From contig JAYKAV010001267.1 of the NCBI GenBank assembly GCA_035582835.1, positions 796,804 through 860,803 of the forward strand: 64,000 bases of DNA, given 5' to 3'. The notes under the pieces were generated by a model. It was given only the letters and a program-made list of their open reading frames with translations. It ran no database searches and was not told where the DNA came from. The stretch comes from Phoebastria nigripes (taxonomy: Eukaryota; Chordata; Aves; Procellariiformes; Diomedeidae). Made by a program: the position numbers and the translations under genes. Positions 13,401 to 29,000 of the stretch are shown here, piece by piece; position 1 is the stretch's first letter, and each line of letters opens with the position of its first letter.

Positions 13401-14880
13401 CAAATTTTACCTGATCAGCTTGTAAAGACAGCTAGGAAAAAACCTTTGNTAATTAGTCTATCGCTAACTACATTCTAAAGCACTTTGCAAAGTGCTAAAT
13501 GTTTTCAGTTTTACGAAAGCATAGTGAGGTGTGCTGTTATCTCTGGTTTTACCCAGACAAGTTGAGGCAAATTCCTGAGTATATAAAGTACCTGTTACAG
13601 ATAATCTCTGCAAGGGATCTGGTGCTGGTATTTTGTTGTGATCAAGGCTCCTAACTGGGAATACATATGTGCTAGATAAATAAAAAGTAGANTATCTTCT
13701 AATAGGCTGTTATTGCTACTGAAAGAGATCCACCTTCCACTATCAGTGGAACCATCAACTCGAAGGATGGGGCTGGGAAAGTGTTTTGCTTGCCACGTAT
13801 AAAAGAATCAAGAAGCTGCCTTTCTTATTATGAAAATGTCAGTCCAACCCAGATTTAAAGAAAATGATCTTGTAGGAAGACCCCTGTGAATGAAGGCATT
13901 TAACAGCTGCTGTGCTGTCACTCAGGGCTGCCAGACAGCCTGACAGGTCACTGACAGAAGCTTGTGGTTTTAACTCCTTCCCCAGATGATCCCCTTCCCT
14001 CGCCGTGCCTCGACGCTGACCCACAGCACAGGGATGCCTTGGGCAATGGGTGCTCTGGGCGATGCGGGCCAATTGTATTAAATCCATCATCGGTCACAAC
14101 TGTCCGTGGTGTGCTCCTCACCCCAAGCCGAATGTGCTTGAGCTGACAGCTGTGGTAACTGCTAATCAGGTTTTGAGATGGAGCATCTGAAGCTCCATCA
14201 TTCAAATCCCTGCAAGTTTCTTCTCGTTCGTCCAACTGGGTTGATACAGGCGATGCAGAACCTGTCCCGCTGCAATCCCACTTTTCATCTTGATAACTAC
14301 AAGCTTTTCCAAAGGATGGCTGCTCTGGGTTACTAATCCTCTCTGGGGCAAGGCACGAGCTGTGTGGGAACCACCTCTGCACCCTGCCCTTGCTGTGGTG
14401 TGGCTCTGGCTGTGGGCTGAGCTGGGAAAGGGACGCGGCTGGGAAATAACTTGCTGGGAGCAGCAGCGAAGCCAAGGGGGCAAAACGCAATTACCTGGGC
14501 TGTAATTTGACCAGAATCTGCTGGTCCAGACTAATACCTCTGTGAAAGCCTGCAGCTGTCTAGGAGCGGCTGAAAGGAGTGAGAACAAAAGAGAGGCGAA
14601 AATGGAGGGGGAAGGACTGGTATGTTATTAGTGAAAGACAATAATTTAATTGAAGAAGAAAAGCTGGAAAGAATGAGGCAAATAAACCTAATTTTGCAGT
14701 CACCTTCCTTGCACTGAAATGACGTGGCAGCAGGATTTAAAAACAGTGACAGTTATCACAGCTATCCTGTTTTCTGCCTTTTTATTAAAAGAAGTATTTT
14801 TCACTTGCTCTAACGTCACGTAAGCAAAAGCACTGGTTGGTAAGACGCGAGTTGTTTTTAATCTCTCCATAGAAGTCAAA
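4421..14880. other. Intergenic region between NUP58 and SHISA2
   Basis: About 10.5 kb in which I recognise no protein-coding exon, RNA gene or dated repeat. It contains a run of G at 4587-4597, short poly-A/poly-T runs (for example T at 12343-12361) and five isolated Ns (7746, 8839, 12722, 13449, 13692). Its GC content rises towards SHISA2. Open frames up to 180 codons, such as one on the minus strand at 13948-14490, show no family motif and low-complexity composition. They are treated as chance. Enhancers of SHISA2 could lie here but nothing in the bases alone proves it. Confidence 0.6.
12343..12361. repeat. Poly-T tract (19)
   Basis: Uninterrupted T homopolymer in intergenic DNA. No flanking duplication or retroposed body was recognised. 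Confidence 0.85.
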
Positions 14881-15190
14881 CTTTATTGACACTTCAGCAG
14901 CTCGGGCATGTTTGACAGAGCATCCCTGCGCCTTTCCTTGAGCCGCCGCTGGCTGTTAAGCATTTGGGAGGCAAAAATACCGCGTGTATTCGGAGCGGTA
15001 CGTGGAGCGGCGGGGCCTGGCTGCCGCTCCTCGCGGGGGCCGGAGGGCTGCTTTTTTGGGGGGCGGAGGGCGGACTGGCGTCGCTCGTAGCGCCCGGCGG
15101 AGCGAGGGGAGGACGCCCGCCTGGGACGGCCCCCGCGGAGCCGGGTGCGGCGCCGCGGCTCCCCGGCGCGGGTGGAGGGGCCGCCGCCCG

Positions 15191-15470
15191 NNNNNNNNNN
15201 NNNNNNNNNNNNNNNNNNNNNNNNNNNNNNNNNNNNNNNNNNNNNNNNNNNNNNNNNNNNNNNNNNNNNNNNNNNNNNNNNNNNNNNNNNNNNNNNNNNN
15301 NNNNNNNNNNNNNNNNNNNNNNNNNNNNNNNNNNNNNNNNNNNNNNNNNNNNNNNNNNNNNNNNNNNNNNNNNNNNNNNNNNNNNNNNNNNNNNNNNNNN
15401 NNNNNNNNNNNNNNNNNNNNNNNNNNNNNNNNNNNNNNNNNNNNNNNNNNNNNNNNNNNNNNNNNNNNNN
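15191..15470. other. Assembly gap (280 N) in the SHISA2 CpG island
   Basis: A run of N inside extremely GC-rich sequence, ending 216 bases before the candidate SHISA2 ATG. It probably hides the transcription start or 5' UTR and could hide an alternative start codon. The gap length may be an estimate. Confidence 0.99.
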
Positions 15471-15471
15471 C

Positions 15472-18615
<3,144 letters not shown>

Positions 18616-20916
18616 CTCTGATGCCTTCCTCCCCCTCCCCACCCGGCAGATTTTAATATCTAAACCGAACAGAGGAGAAATACTTCCTCGGAACGAAGCT
18701 CACAGAACATCACTTGTAAATAATTTTGAAAGGCTCATGCATGTCAGACAGTGTTTATAAACCGTTTATTTTCATCGGGGTCCGTTGCCAGAAACTGTAG
18801 GATGATATCTCTGAATTAACGTTGCCAGATACGCTCTCATTCCAGTGCATGATTTACAGCGGCGAAGGATTACGCTGAAAATGCATATGTATTTCAGATC
18901 ACTGTACTTGCGAGATAAATGCCGGAGCCATTAAGTGCCCTTCAGGTATGACATGGTCAGAAGTATTTGCCTAATTAATTCATAGAGAGTTTTGTTGCAC
19001 TGTACAAGACCACAGTACTTAAGAAACCTCTTTTCTTCTCTCCCAGCTCCTTAATGACATTTCCCGTTGCTTTATAGACAATCACAACCGACAGCCGAAC
19101 AGTGCAATCCCTGCATGCCGGGTGCTGGTACCAGCCCCCATGGTTTCTTATGCACCCCTGGTTTGGGGTGAAATGCCACGAAAGGCTTAGTCTTGCAAAG
19201 ACCAATTTTCCTTGTCCCTGGTATTTATGTAGGAATTAGAAGAGTGTGAATTATTTGGCTCTTCCTTCCAGTGCACTTGAAACCCTTCTTGATTTGGTTT
19301 TGCCTCAAGATCAGGACCCAGTAGTGGTTTGCACAGACTTTATCTTTGTGAACTTTTTACTAAAAACAGGGTACGAGGCGCTTGCTCTTCCTGATGCTCA
19401 GCAAAGCTTTTGGTACAGCTAGCAGCATCTGAGCTGACACTGCGTTTGCAGAGAAAGGTCGTACTGTGACTCCAAACACGCCTGATTTATCCTCACTTGC
19501 CACGAAACAGTAAACCCGCGTCAATGCGCACAGGGTTGTCAGACCCAAACCCTGCTTGTGATCGAGTCTGACCATAGGAAAATGGGCTTCGTCCCCCCGC
19601 CAGCCCGCTCTGAGTCCCCAGCCCTGCTCCCTGGGGGTCACAGAAAGCTGCCCCAACCTGGGCACGGAGGGGCTGGCGGAGGTTTGAAACCCATCCCCTT
19701 TTCTTCTTTACCTGTGGGGCAGAGGAGTAGGAAGGCACAGCTGTATTTAAAAACAAGGTAAAAGGCCCAACCAAAAGATGAAGGTGCTTGCGGCTCCCGG
19801 TGATGCCACGGGGGTCAGGGAGGAGGCGCGATGCCCGGGGGGGACACTTTGCACTGGAGCTGCTGGCTCTGTCTTGCTTTGCTTCGTCTGGGGAAAAACC
19901 CCTCTCCAGGTTGAAGAGGCAACAGCGTGCTGGGAATAGTCAGGCCGTGCTAATTGTAATATATCACCCCGGATGCAGCAAACTATTTAAGGCTGGTTTT
20001 GTCTCTTAAACAACGTAGTCTCTGCATTTCCATCCACTTGTTCTTCAGCCAAAACACCACAACAGAGGACAGAGGGCATATACCAAAACCAGGCAATTAC
20101 TGTAACCAGACCAGAGCTGATAAAAGGTTTCTTATTGTCTGATACTGTATCAGTATGTAGCAATAACTGTGATACTACTACTTTTTGTATGTCTGTTTTT
20201 GAATGACGCATATGTGTGGAAGCGTTGCCAAATCCAATGGTTTACTTGTAAACACGCCACACACAGGCAGTCTGCAGCGGGCAGAAATGGTTTGACCACT
20301 GACATAGGAAAATGAATAGGTAATTTATCCCAGATCTGCTGTTCCTGGCTGCGGTCGCCCATTCTGCGTGTAGGACCTGGACAGAAAAATTGGCTTATGA
20401 GACCCGGCTTCCCCTCCAGCCCGGCTTGGCGGCTTCAGCAAGGCAGCGGCCGGCTGCTGGAGGCATCGGGTGACTGCTCTGCTTTGCCCGCACAGCTCGG
20501 TGCTCAGGGGATCTTTAAAGGCAGTAGGTGCACCAGAGCTGGGTGCTGCCAGGCTTTTGAAGGACCCAGTGTGCACTCGGGTCTCGTGGGGATGTAGGTT
20601 TCTACCTGCCCGCTTCGCAGGTTGGTCACGCTGACCTTCCAAAGCTGAGTTGGCATCAGGCGAGGGGGCTTGGATGCCTTCAGCTGCTGGTGGCTTCGGC
20701 AGGAGCTGGAGGTGCTCGGCCCCAGGTGAGACCCAGCCCGTTACTGTGTGGCCAGGCAAGGAGCCCATCCATGCATTCGTGATCTTTCCCAACTGTGAAC
20801 CAAGTCAGCTCTCGCCCCCCCCGCCAGCGCGCGCTGCCTGCCTTGCACATGCCCTGCCAAGGACACCTCCTCTGACCTATGAAATTCAGGTGAATCTCTT
20901 TGTATATTGTTTACTT

Positions 20917-20920
<4 letters not shown>

Positions 20921-20951
<31 letters not shown>
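20921..20951. repeat. Poly-A tract (31) within the SHISA2 3' UTR
   Basis: Uninterrupted genomic A homopolymer, preceded by tatattgtttacttgttt. It has no AATAAA directly upstream and no obvious target-site duplication, so it is read as a simple repeat rather than a retroposon tail. Confidence 0.85.
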
Positions 20952-20953
<2 letters not shown>

Positions 20954-21174
20954 ATAAGTTAAATTTAAGTCTGTAGAAATTAATTTACAACTGAAGGCAG
21001 AGAAACCCGAGTTGTAATAAAAGGAAGTTTGTGAGATGTGGTGGTTTTTTTTATGATGTCATGTACAATAATGTAAAACCAATGTTACCATTTGATATAG
21101 CTTTTAAATCTCTGAAAGGGAACTTGCTTTAAAGTGTTTCTTACAAATGAAGAAAAAGGCCCCCTTTGTTTCTT

Positions 21175-21180
21175 AATAAA
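21175..21180 (+). terminator. Polyadenylation signal AATAAA (SHISA2)
   Basis: AATAAA in tttcttaataaatacttt, followed by TG/T-rich sequence (atggtgtgactttgttttt), which is the usual downstream-element pattern. It is the best candidate end for SHISA2 transcripts. Confidence 0.5.
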
Positions 21181-21200
21181 TACTTTATGGTGTGACTTTG

Positions 21201-24200
21201 TTTTTTGCTTTGTTACAGTTTTTTTCTTCAGTTAATGCTTTACTTTGTCTACAACAGCACATCTGACCAGCCCAGTTCTCCAGACCCTGGCAAAAAGCAA
21301 AGTTAGGATTTTTGGCTGTGTTTTTAAAGAACAACAGTGAAAACAACTTACATGGCTGAACGCTTGGTCAGGCTGTACATAGCACGTCCCGAAATGCCAC
21401 GGCTTCCTGGCGTCTGGGGGAGGCGAAGGAGCAGGGCTGGAAGCAGAAAGCTGGCAGGGGAGGAGGGGTCAGCCACAGCTTAGAGCAGATGTGCTGAAGT
21501 GACGAGCGCTTCGCAGCAGGAGAGGCCAATAGTTTGTGTCAAAGCTTTTTCTCGTATTTTCATGTTTGTTTTTTTCCCCTTGGCAGGTTTTTTCCCTTGG
21601 TAGAGAGGGGTAGGTTTTTTTCTGCTGCACATGGTGACTATGGATGGCATGGGGAAAGAGAATGTGGAAACTGTTGCTGATAAACGCTGAGCAAGCACAA
21701 GTGGTGGTTAGGAAAGATGCATTTATTTACTTTTTATAGGCTACAGCGCTAGTTGAGACCCAGGGTCTATTTGGTTGCAACTCCTCAGAAGGAATAGTCC
21801 CACATGTAATATGGTTACTGGAAAACCCCGGTGCAGTGATGCTGTGTAGCACTGTGCCATGGCAGCCCAGGGATGGGCTTGGACCAGGGACCAGGATGGG
21901 CTCGGCGGCTCTCAGGTCCTACCACTGAACATGCATCTGTTCCATAGGAGAGCCTGTCTTCCCCTTTTCTTTATAATGCAAGAGCCTAAAATCTGAGGAT
22001 TAAAACATTGCAACCACACTTCTAAACCTGCTGCGTGGCCCATAAATACATTTGTAGCCTTATATGGCTGTAAGAAGGGATGGAAACACTTCTGTGGCCA
22101 CTTCACCCACCCTGCAGCCCTGGCCAAGTGCTCCCCGTGGGGCTCTCCGAGGTGGGTCATGCAGCTCGGTGCGGGATGACTCAAGGCTCANCAAACCCGC
22201 CCTGCGAGGCCGTATGCCTTTTTGCTTGCTCAATTTCATCCCATTACTCAGTCCCATCTTCCTAGACTGCCCTAAACAATTCCTCTTTTTTCCTGCTGTT
22301 TACACCTCTTAAATTTATGTTCTCGCTCACTTGCAGTTTGAAGTGTATGGCGTTCGTTTTCAGCACCTGTTTCTGAACACATTGCTACCTATTTAAGGCA
22401 CTGAAGGGTTCAGTACTGTGCCGTGCCAGAGATGGTGTGCACGGTAAGTAGTAGTGATGGTGGTGAGAAGTCAGCAAACCGCATACAGGCTGGGCTGGCA
22501 CTGGTTTGCCCGTAGCACACACCAACGTGCTGCTGGTGTCCGTGCAAGGGGAAGGGTGGGCAGGGTGGAGCCCCCAAGGCAGCCGCAGGCAATCCCGCCG
22601 GGCAGACAGTGCTGGCCAGAGGCCATGCGCGCGCCCGCCGGCACTGGCTCAGAGCAAACTGGTGGCCCGGCCGACCTACAGTGCCCGAACCACTGAGCCA
22701 CGCAGGGCAACAGCATGAAACCATCACCAGCGACACGATCCCCTCACAATACGCATGTGGAGAACCGCTTTGAAATGTCTTACCTATCAGCCAGGCACGA
22801 TGAGAGGACAAAGCCCCTTCCTCCCCATTAGCAGGAGGTTCGTGTGCCCCCATACAGCTCTTACGAGCCATCGCCACGTTTATTAGAGGAAAGTGGAGCT
22901 TGGAGCAATTAAAGGCTGTTCCTTAAATGTGGCCAATAACGGCCAGGGTTTGGGTCCCAGCTCAGCACATTAACCTCAGCACCTCCCTTTCAAAATACCT
23001 AATTTGCTGTTCACTTTCAGTCTTGCTGGAGCTCTTCTTTCCCCTCCGGTCTTCTGCTTTCCTGTTCTTTTCCTCCCACTGAAGTTGTTACTAAGTATTA
23101 TTCCCCATATGTATTCCCTTGTATTTTTCCAAGCTGAATCTCATTTTATTGTTTCCTGCTCATATTTCTTGCCTCTCTGTAGGTCCCTTTGTATTAGTGC
23201 TCTGTCCTCAGTGGGGTTTGCAACATTTTCCTGCCCAGGATCACTTGCAAATGGACTGAACAAGTCACTTAAGCCTGTGCCATCCTTCCTCCTCTTCCCC
23301 AACCACACTGAATGGAGCCCGTTCAATGGGACCCTCCCCTCCCTGGGGGCTCACAGTGTCCCCTGTCCTGTAGCAGAGCATTTAATCCCCATAGCATTTC
23401 TGTGCAACATGACCGGCCAGATAACACCAGCCACCAGTGCTGTAACAGCCTCCTGTGCCTCATCAGTGGGGAGATGCCCACCACGCTGGTCCACATGGCA
23501 CGAAATACCAGTGTGGGCTTCACCCATGGAAAGCCCTCACATGAACCAACACCATGGCGTGGCTGCTTTGCACCAGCTGAATGCTGTGGCGAGCCCCAGA
23601 GGTGAGACTGGGCTGGGCGATGTCTCGCCTCAGCACCCTGGGCTGCACCAGTGCCCACAGCTCCTGGGATGGCACCGGCCCCAGGTGCAGCCGCCCCATG
23701 GGGAGGCACCACAGCCCCAGCGCAGGGCTGGTGTCTCTCTCCCTGCTGCACACATACCCCTTTCCGTCCCGACACTTACCGGTCTTGTAATTTGCTCACA
23801 GAAATGCTCTTGTATTTGCTTGCCTCAATTTGTTCTTTATTTCTGGAAAATGTCAGCACACTGACCCTGGGCTTTTTTCATCTGGCTCACGACCCCACAC
23901 CTCTCACCTTCTCCAGCTCCTCCATGCTGGCTTATTCACAACATTTTCTTTGGGCCTCCTGTCTTCTCCATCTCTTGCTTGGCCCCATGCCAGCCCTGCA
24001 CCCTGCGGGGAGCTGGGCATCATGCTGCGGCAGCTGCCAAGCCAGACTTCTTGCAGGGCAGCTGCGCTGAATGGGGGCATCTGGGGCATCTGGTTAATGA
24101 GTGGAGGCACAGCTTCATTAGAAGACTATGTGCCCATTTAACAAAAAGTGATGACTTCCTGGTTTTCCAAATACTGAGAGCAAGAAGGTAAACGTTTCAC

Positions 24201-25060
24201 TAGGCATGGCTGAAAAGTTGCTAGGTGTGTCAGAGGCCGAGTAGCCACTTACTTACTCCCTAATGTTCATTAGAAGAGGGGAGAGAAACCTCTCCAGAGT
24301 GTAATGATGTGAATCACAGCTCTCAGACTGCACTTAGACTTCAAGTGCCTCCAGCATTGTACTGGCCACTGGCTTTGGCAAAAGAAGGATAGTTTAATTT
24401 ATATTTTCTTAATATTTATCAATTTTGGTGGTTATTTCTGATGAGATGAAACCACACAGGTAACAACTCACACAGTCACCTTCTGCACTGGGCAAAGCCT
24501 GGTGGGTACGCGCAGCTTGCTGAGGAGAGATGTCATTTCCTTCTCTCCTTTGCGGTGTTGACAGTACATCAGGAAATATGAAAGAAAACTCACCTCCAAC
24601 TTTGAAAACAGAATCTTGTCTGCCATCGCAGGCTCTTTTTACCCACTTAGTAGGCTTGTAATAGCAAAAGTGTAATTTAAATATTCAAGAAAGAGTAGAA
24701 ATAACATCCTTTCTCCTAAACATGATAATCCTTCACTTTCAGGTGAGCAATCCCTTATTTGCTGTACCAGTCCTTCAGAAGACCTCCAGCAAAACCAAGG
24801 GAAACAATGACATATCAAGCTGAAAAGTGTTGTTTAATTCAAAAATGAGTCGCCTTCCATCAAGCCTTCCTTGTGTTTAATGCTGAAGCAGCTTAGGGCA
24901 CGGCCCAAACTGGTTTGTCTTTGTAGGTTAACTTGAAAACAAAATGTAGGAAGGCATCACTTTGGATCCTATCAATCCTATTAAGCCAGGGCAAGTGAAC
25001 ATCAAGTCAGAGCGTAGCAATAACACAACAATAAAATAAAACCTATATCTTCCTTCCAAG
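21201..25060. other. Intergenic region between SHISA2 and the first CR1
   Basis: No gene recognised. The longest open frame (plus strand, 23004-23864, 286 codons) has no family signature. It overlaps sequence at about 23,100-23,270 that looks like a very old CR1-like remnant, and it is treated as chance. One isolated N lies at 22191. GC content is moderately raised between about 22,400 and 24,100. Confidence 0.55.
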
Positions 25061-26005
25061 ATCATAGAATCATAGAATAGTTTGGGTTGGAAGGGACCTT
25101 TAAAGGTCATCTAGTCCAACCCCCCTGCCATGGGCAGAGACATCTTCAACTAGATCAGGTTGCTCAGAGCCCCGTCCAACCTGACCTTGAATGTTTCCAG
25201 GGATGGGGCATCTACCACCTCTCTGGGCAACCTGTGCCAGGGTTTCACCACCCTCAGCGTAAAAAATTTCTTCCTTTTATCTAGTCTAAATCTACCCTCT
25301 TTTAGTTTAAAGCCATTCCCCCTTGTCCTGTTGCAACAGCAGGCCCTGCTAAAAAGTTTGTCCCCATCTTTCTTATAAGCCCCCTTTAAGTACTGAAAGG
25401 CTGCAATAAGGTCTCCCTGGAGCCTTCCCTTCTCCGGGCTGAACAACCCCAACTCAGCCTTTCTTCATAGGAGAGGTGTTCCATCCCCCTGATCATTTTT
25501 GTGACCCTCCTCTGGACCCGCTCCAACGGGTCCATGTCTGTCTTGTGCTGAGGGCTCCAGAGCTGGATGCAGTACTCCAGGTGGGGTCTCACCAGAGCAG
25601 AGNAGAGGGGCAGAATCCCCTCCCTCAACCTGCTGGCCACCCTTCTTTTGATGCAGCCCAGGATATGGTTGGCCTTCTGAGCTGCGAGCGCACATTGCTG
25701 GCTCATGTCCAGCTTTTCATCCAGCATTACCCCCAAGTCCTTCTTGGCAGGGCTGCTCTCAGTCCCTTCATCCCCCAGCCTGTATTGATACTGGGGGTTG
25801 CCCTGACCCAGGTGGAGGACCTTGCACTTGGCCTTGTTGAACCTCATGAGGTTCACACGGGCCCACTTCTCCAGCTTGTCCAGGTCCCTCTATGTGGCAT
25901 CCTGTCCCTCAGGCGTGTCGACTGCACCACTCAGCTTGGTGTCATCTGCAAATTTGCTGAGGGTGTACTCGATCCCACTGTCGATATTGAGCAACTTCCT
26001 TCAAT
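25061..26005 (-). mobile_element. CR1 LINE, 5'-truncated, decayed
   Basis: CR1 is the dominant non-LTR retrotransposon of birds. This copy lies on the minus strand with its 3' terminus at the left, where the ATTCTATG-type octamer appears in reverse (atcatagaatcatagaat). On the minus strand it encodes the C-terminal part of the reverse transcriptase: a FADD active-site motif (reverse of about 25950-25961) in SKFADDTKL, then [71 protein letters not shown] and HRLPREVVDAPSLE. A TAG interrupts the frame just before RDLDKL, and a frameshift near 25,390-25,450 separates the YEERLS and LFSPEKG segments. The right edge departs from the CR1 pattern at about 26,000, so it is a dead, 5'-truncated insertion. 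One N lies at 25603. Confidence 0.93.
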
Positions 26006-29000
26006 CAGGTTTGGAAAGTACTTGGAAAGCTGATGAGGACAGGCTGACAGAGCATTTGATGCTGCTGGGCACAGAGCCAAGCTCAGCTGGGCCACAAACT
26101 TCCTTGCGCTCGACAGCGCTGCGGCCACTCACCCCAGGGCAAGCCTGACCCGGTACAGGATGCCGCTCCTCCAAGACAGGGACACCAACATGTTGTGCAG
26201 TCTCTGCTATGATTTATTACCCAAACAGTAAATATTGGCTTATGCAGCTGCTAATTCCCTCAGTATTTGCTTTTGAGAGAAAGAATCCTATTGACTTCAA
26301 ATGTGAGACAGTCTGCGCATGATTGTAAATGTCGCATTATGGGGGAAAAAGTGATTCTCATTTTACATCGGTGCAAACCAAAAGCAACTGCTGTAGACCT
26401 AGTCTGCAGTCAGAATGAGGCTCTCAGTTTAAAAGCTAAAATGCCACCTTCACTATGTACGGATAAATACGCATAGCCATCATACAGGATTTAATTAACA
26501 CATACAATATAGGTATGTAGTTCAAGCTCTGATACCAGGCTTCACATCCAAATGAAGTGACACTAGGGCTACATTACATTTTTTTCCAGGTAAAATCTCC
26601 TATTAGTGTGCTTGGAGGCAGCTCCTTCCACAACCGGCAACATGGAGAAAGGAAGGAGGGAGATGGACCAGTACAGTTACAAATCCAGCGCATTATACAA
26701 ACCCAACCCAACCCAACCCAATTGTCCCTTTCTTCCAGTCTCCTTTCTCCTGAGGGACCAGGAGGTGCTCCTGCTGCCTGTACTGGTTACTAGCAAGAAC
26801 CACCATCTCCATGGCATCAGTCAAGACCAATGAACCAGTCTTGTTCATTTGATTGTGACAACTGTGCTGAGTGTTTGTCATCAGGCTGGAGGTCAGCAGC
26901 TACCAAGCCATCAGACACAAAGTAAAATAGTGTGAGAGCTGAGGCTCCCAGGCACTTCACTGCAGGACTTAGGTGCCAAAATGCCTTGAAAGCTTGCAGC
27001 TTCAAAGTATGTCTTCATCACTCAAGGGCCTGCTTCATGTGACCCAGCAAGCTCAGTCTCCCCACCACTCCAAAAACATGAATCAGGGCAGCACCTGATA
27101 CCATGGGAACTGCAAAGGGGAACCAGGACCACTTCTTCCACCTTCACCCCGCTGTCCATCAGATCAGTCACGGCATGGAAAATGCAGCATGAGCTCCCTC
27201 CTATCAAGCTTCCTTATGGCATGTATCCTGGTTGAGTGTGGCCACCACAGCATCTCACCAGCATGGCTCACCATTCCCCATCTTGGATGCAGCCCAATCA
27301 CCATCTGTCCAAAAGCCTCCTCCTCAGCGTGGATGACTGAGAAACTGCAGTGGCTTTTGGTGGCATTTCCAAGCCTTGTTTCTCCACAGCCCCATATTTC
27401 TGCTGAGGAGGAAGTATGAGCAAACCCACTGCTCCGTCCAAGTTTCTGAGGACCTGCTGCGCCCCAAATGCTGGGGGAGCTTGAAGAGGCACAGGGCTGT
27501 GCTGGAGGGAGGGCCGGTGCTAGGTGGCTGGGTGCTGCCGCAACAGCGCTCACAGAATGGGATTATGTTTCTGAAATCTTTTTGCTTAACATTCCTCAAC
27601 CAGACCTTTCTCAGTTACACTTTTATTTTTTTAATGCTCCCATTTCAGACTTGGGCATTAATCTATGGGTTTAGGGACTTTGATTCTCCTTTGGTCTGGT
27701 ATGAGGCACCAAAGACTGCCGGCAACGGACTTAACAGCTGCTCCAGCAAATATTTGGCTCTGGGACGTGAGCACTAGANGCTCTCACAGCCTTGCCTGTC
27801 AAACTGTTAGAGGGAAAGTCTCTGAGGTGATTAGTCAACTAATGTATCTAATAAGGGGTTTAAGCAGCAATCCATTATCTTTAACAAATCTGAGAATCAT
27901 TTCACTTTAAGTGTGCTGTACAAGAGATGACAGTGAAGGGAGCAGTCAGCTAAGCATCGAGTTCTCCCACCACCAACGGAATAAAGCTTATTCAAGTTTA
28001 TCATCAATTTNACTTGGGCATAATTGATTGCCCAGATGTGTGAGAAGTCTCAACATACAGCAAAGTTCCTGCTGCTACATGCTTGCGGGCTGGACTGCTG
28101 CTATGGAGGCCCAGGGAAGGAGCAGGCATATACTGCAGCACAACAGGGATACACAAGGAGTTCAGTGCTAGCTTTTTATTTCTCTGCAAAGGAAAAGCAG
28201 ATACTAGGTCCGGCTTCTGGGATAAAAGTATTTTGAAATGCACTCAAGCAATGACTTGTAAAGGGAAGAGGGGAAATTTGGCTTACACCTCCTTTTTGTT
28301 TCCTAATTTAAAAAATCCAGAAGTAATTTGTTGTTTTAAAAAAGTCTCTCTATGCTCTTAAAAGTGGTTCTGTTGGCAATCTATAACAAAAAAAAAAAAA
28401 ATTTCATCAAGTTATAGCACCCTAAGGAGGAAAAGTTTTAGCCAGACTATATATAAACATGCATTTTGTTTCTGATAAAATCTGTTTAATTCCAGTATCT
28501 AATAATATTTGGACAAAAAGATCTCTTTGTTAAAGCTCATACACTTTTACTTTCTATAGGGATCTTATACTGTGTGTTCCCCATGGTCACCAAAAATCGA
28601 ATAAGGCCAGTCTTTTCTGCAAATTTAACTTCAGCCGTGACTTGAGTATCACTCCTGACTTGGTGCACGCATGATGGTTTTGTTCAGGAAGGATGACGCT
28701 GTTGCCTTGAGTTCGCTGCGCCCTGAGGTCTTAACGCCCAGGCTCGCCCGACCGAGCTGCTGAGGCTTGCTGGTGTGCCATCCCCCAGCTTCCCAGCACA
28801 AGGGACAAGGTGGTTCACAGCTCACTATGAAAAAATACTCATTAAATGGAAAGAACATATTGTAGCAGAGAGGATCACAGCATGTCTCCCCCGGAGCATA
28901 TGGATGCAGAGCTACTGGGGACATGAGAGCCTTTGTGTGGTGCTTCACGCTGTCGGTCTTGCTTGAGGCAAGACAGCTTGAGAGGTACTTCTCCGGGCAA

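Larger units (their letters stand above)
18616..21200 (+). other. SHISA2: SHISA2 3' UTR (extent inferred)
   Basis: About 2.6 kb of noncoding sequence from the SHISA2 stop to an AATAAA at 21175. It includes a 31-base A tract (20921-20951), which could cause internal priming in cDNA libraries, and an earlier AATAAA variant context near 21016. Short open frames on both strands show no recognised protein. The true 3' end could be nearer to the stop codon. Confidence 0.5.

Noticed and set aside
13948..14490. 180-codon minus-strand open frame upstream of SHISA2
   Set aside because: No family motif, Ser/Pro/His-rich chance composition, no splice or promoter context, and it overlaps other open frames on both strands in rising-GC sequence.
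20881..20951. Poly-A tract as the 3' tail of a processed retrocopy
   Set aside because: No upstream coding body, no AATAAA within 30 bases before the tract, and no visible target-site duplication.
23004..23864. 286-codon plus-strand open frame
   Set aside because: No recognisable domain beyond hydrophobic stretches. It overlaps a probable decayed repeat, and no splice or poly(A) context supports a gene.
26700..26721. Interstitial telomeric repeat
   Set aside because: The unit is five bases (ACCCA), not the six-base vertebrate telomere unit, and there are only about four copies.
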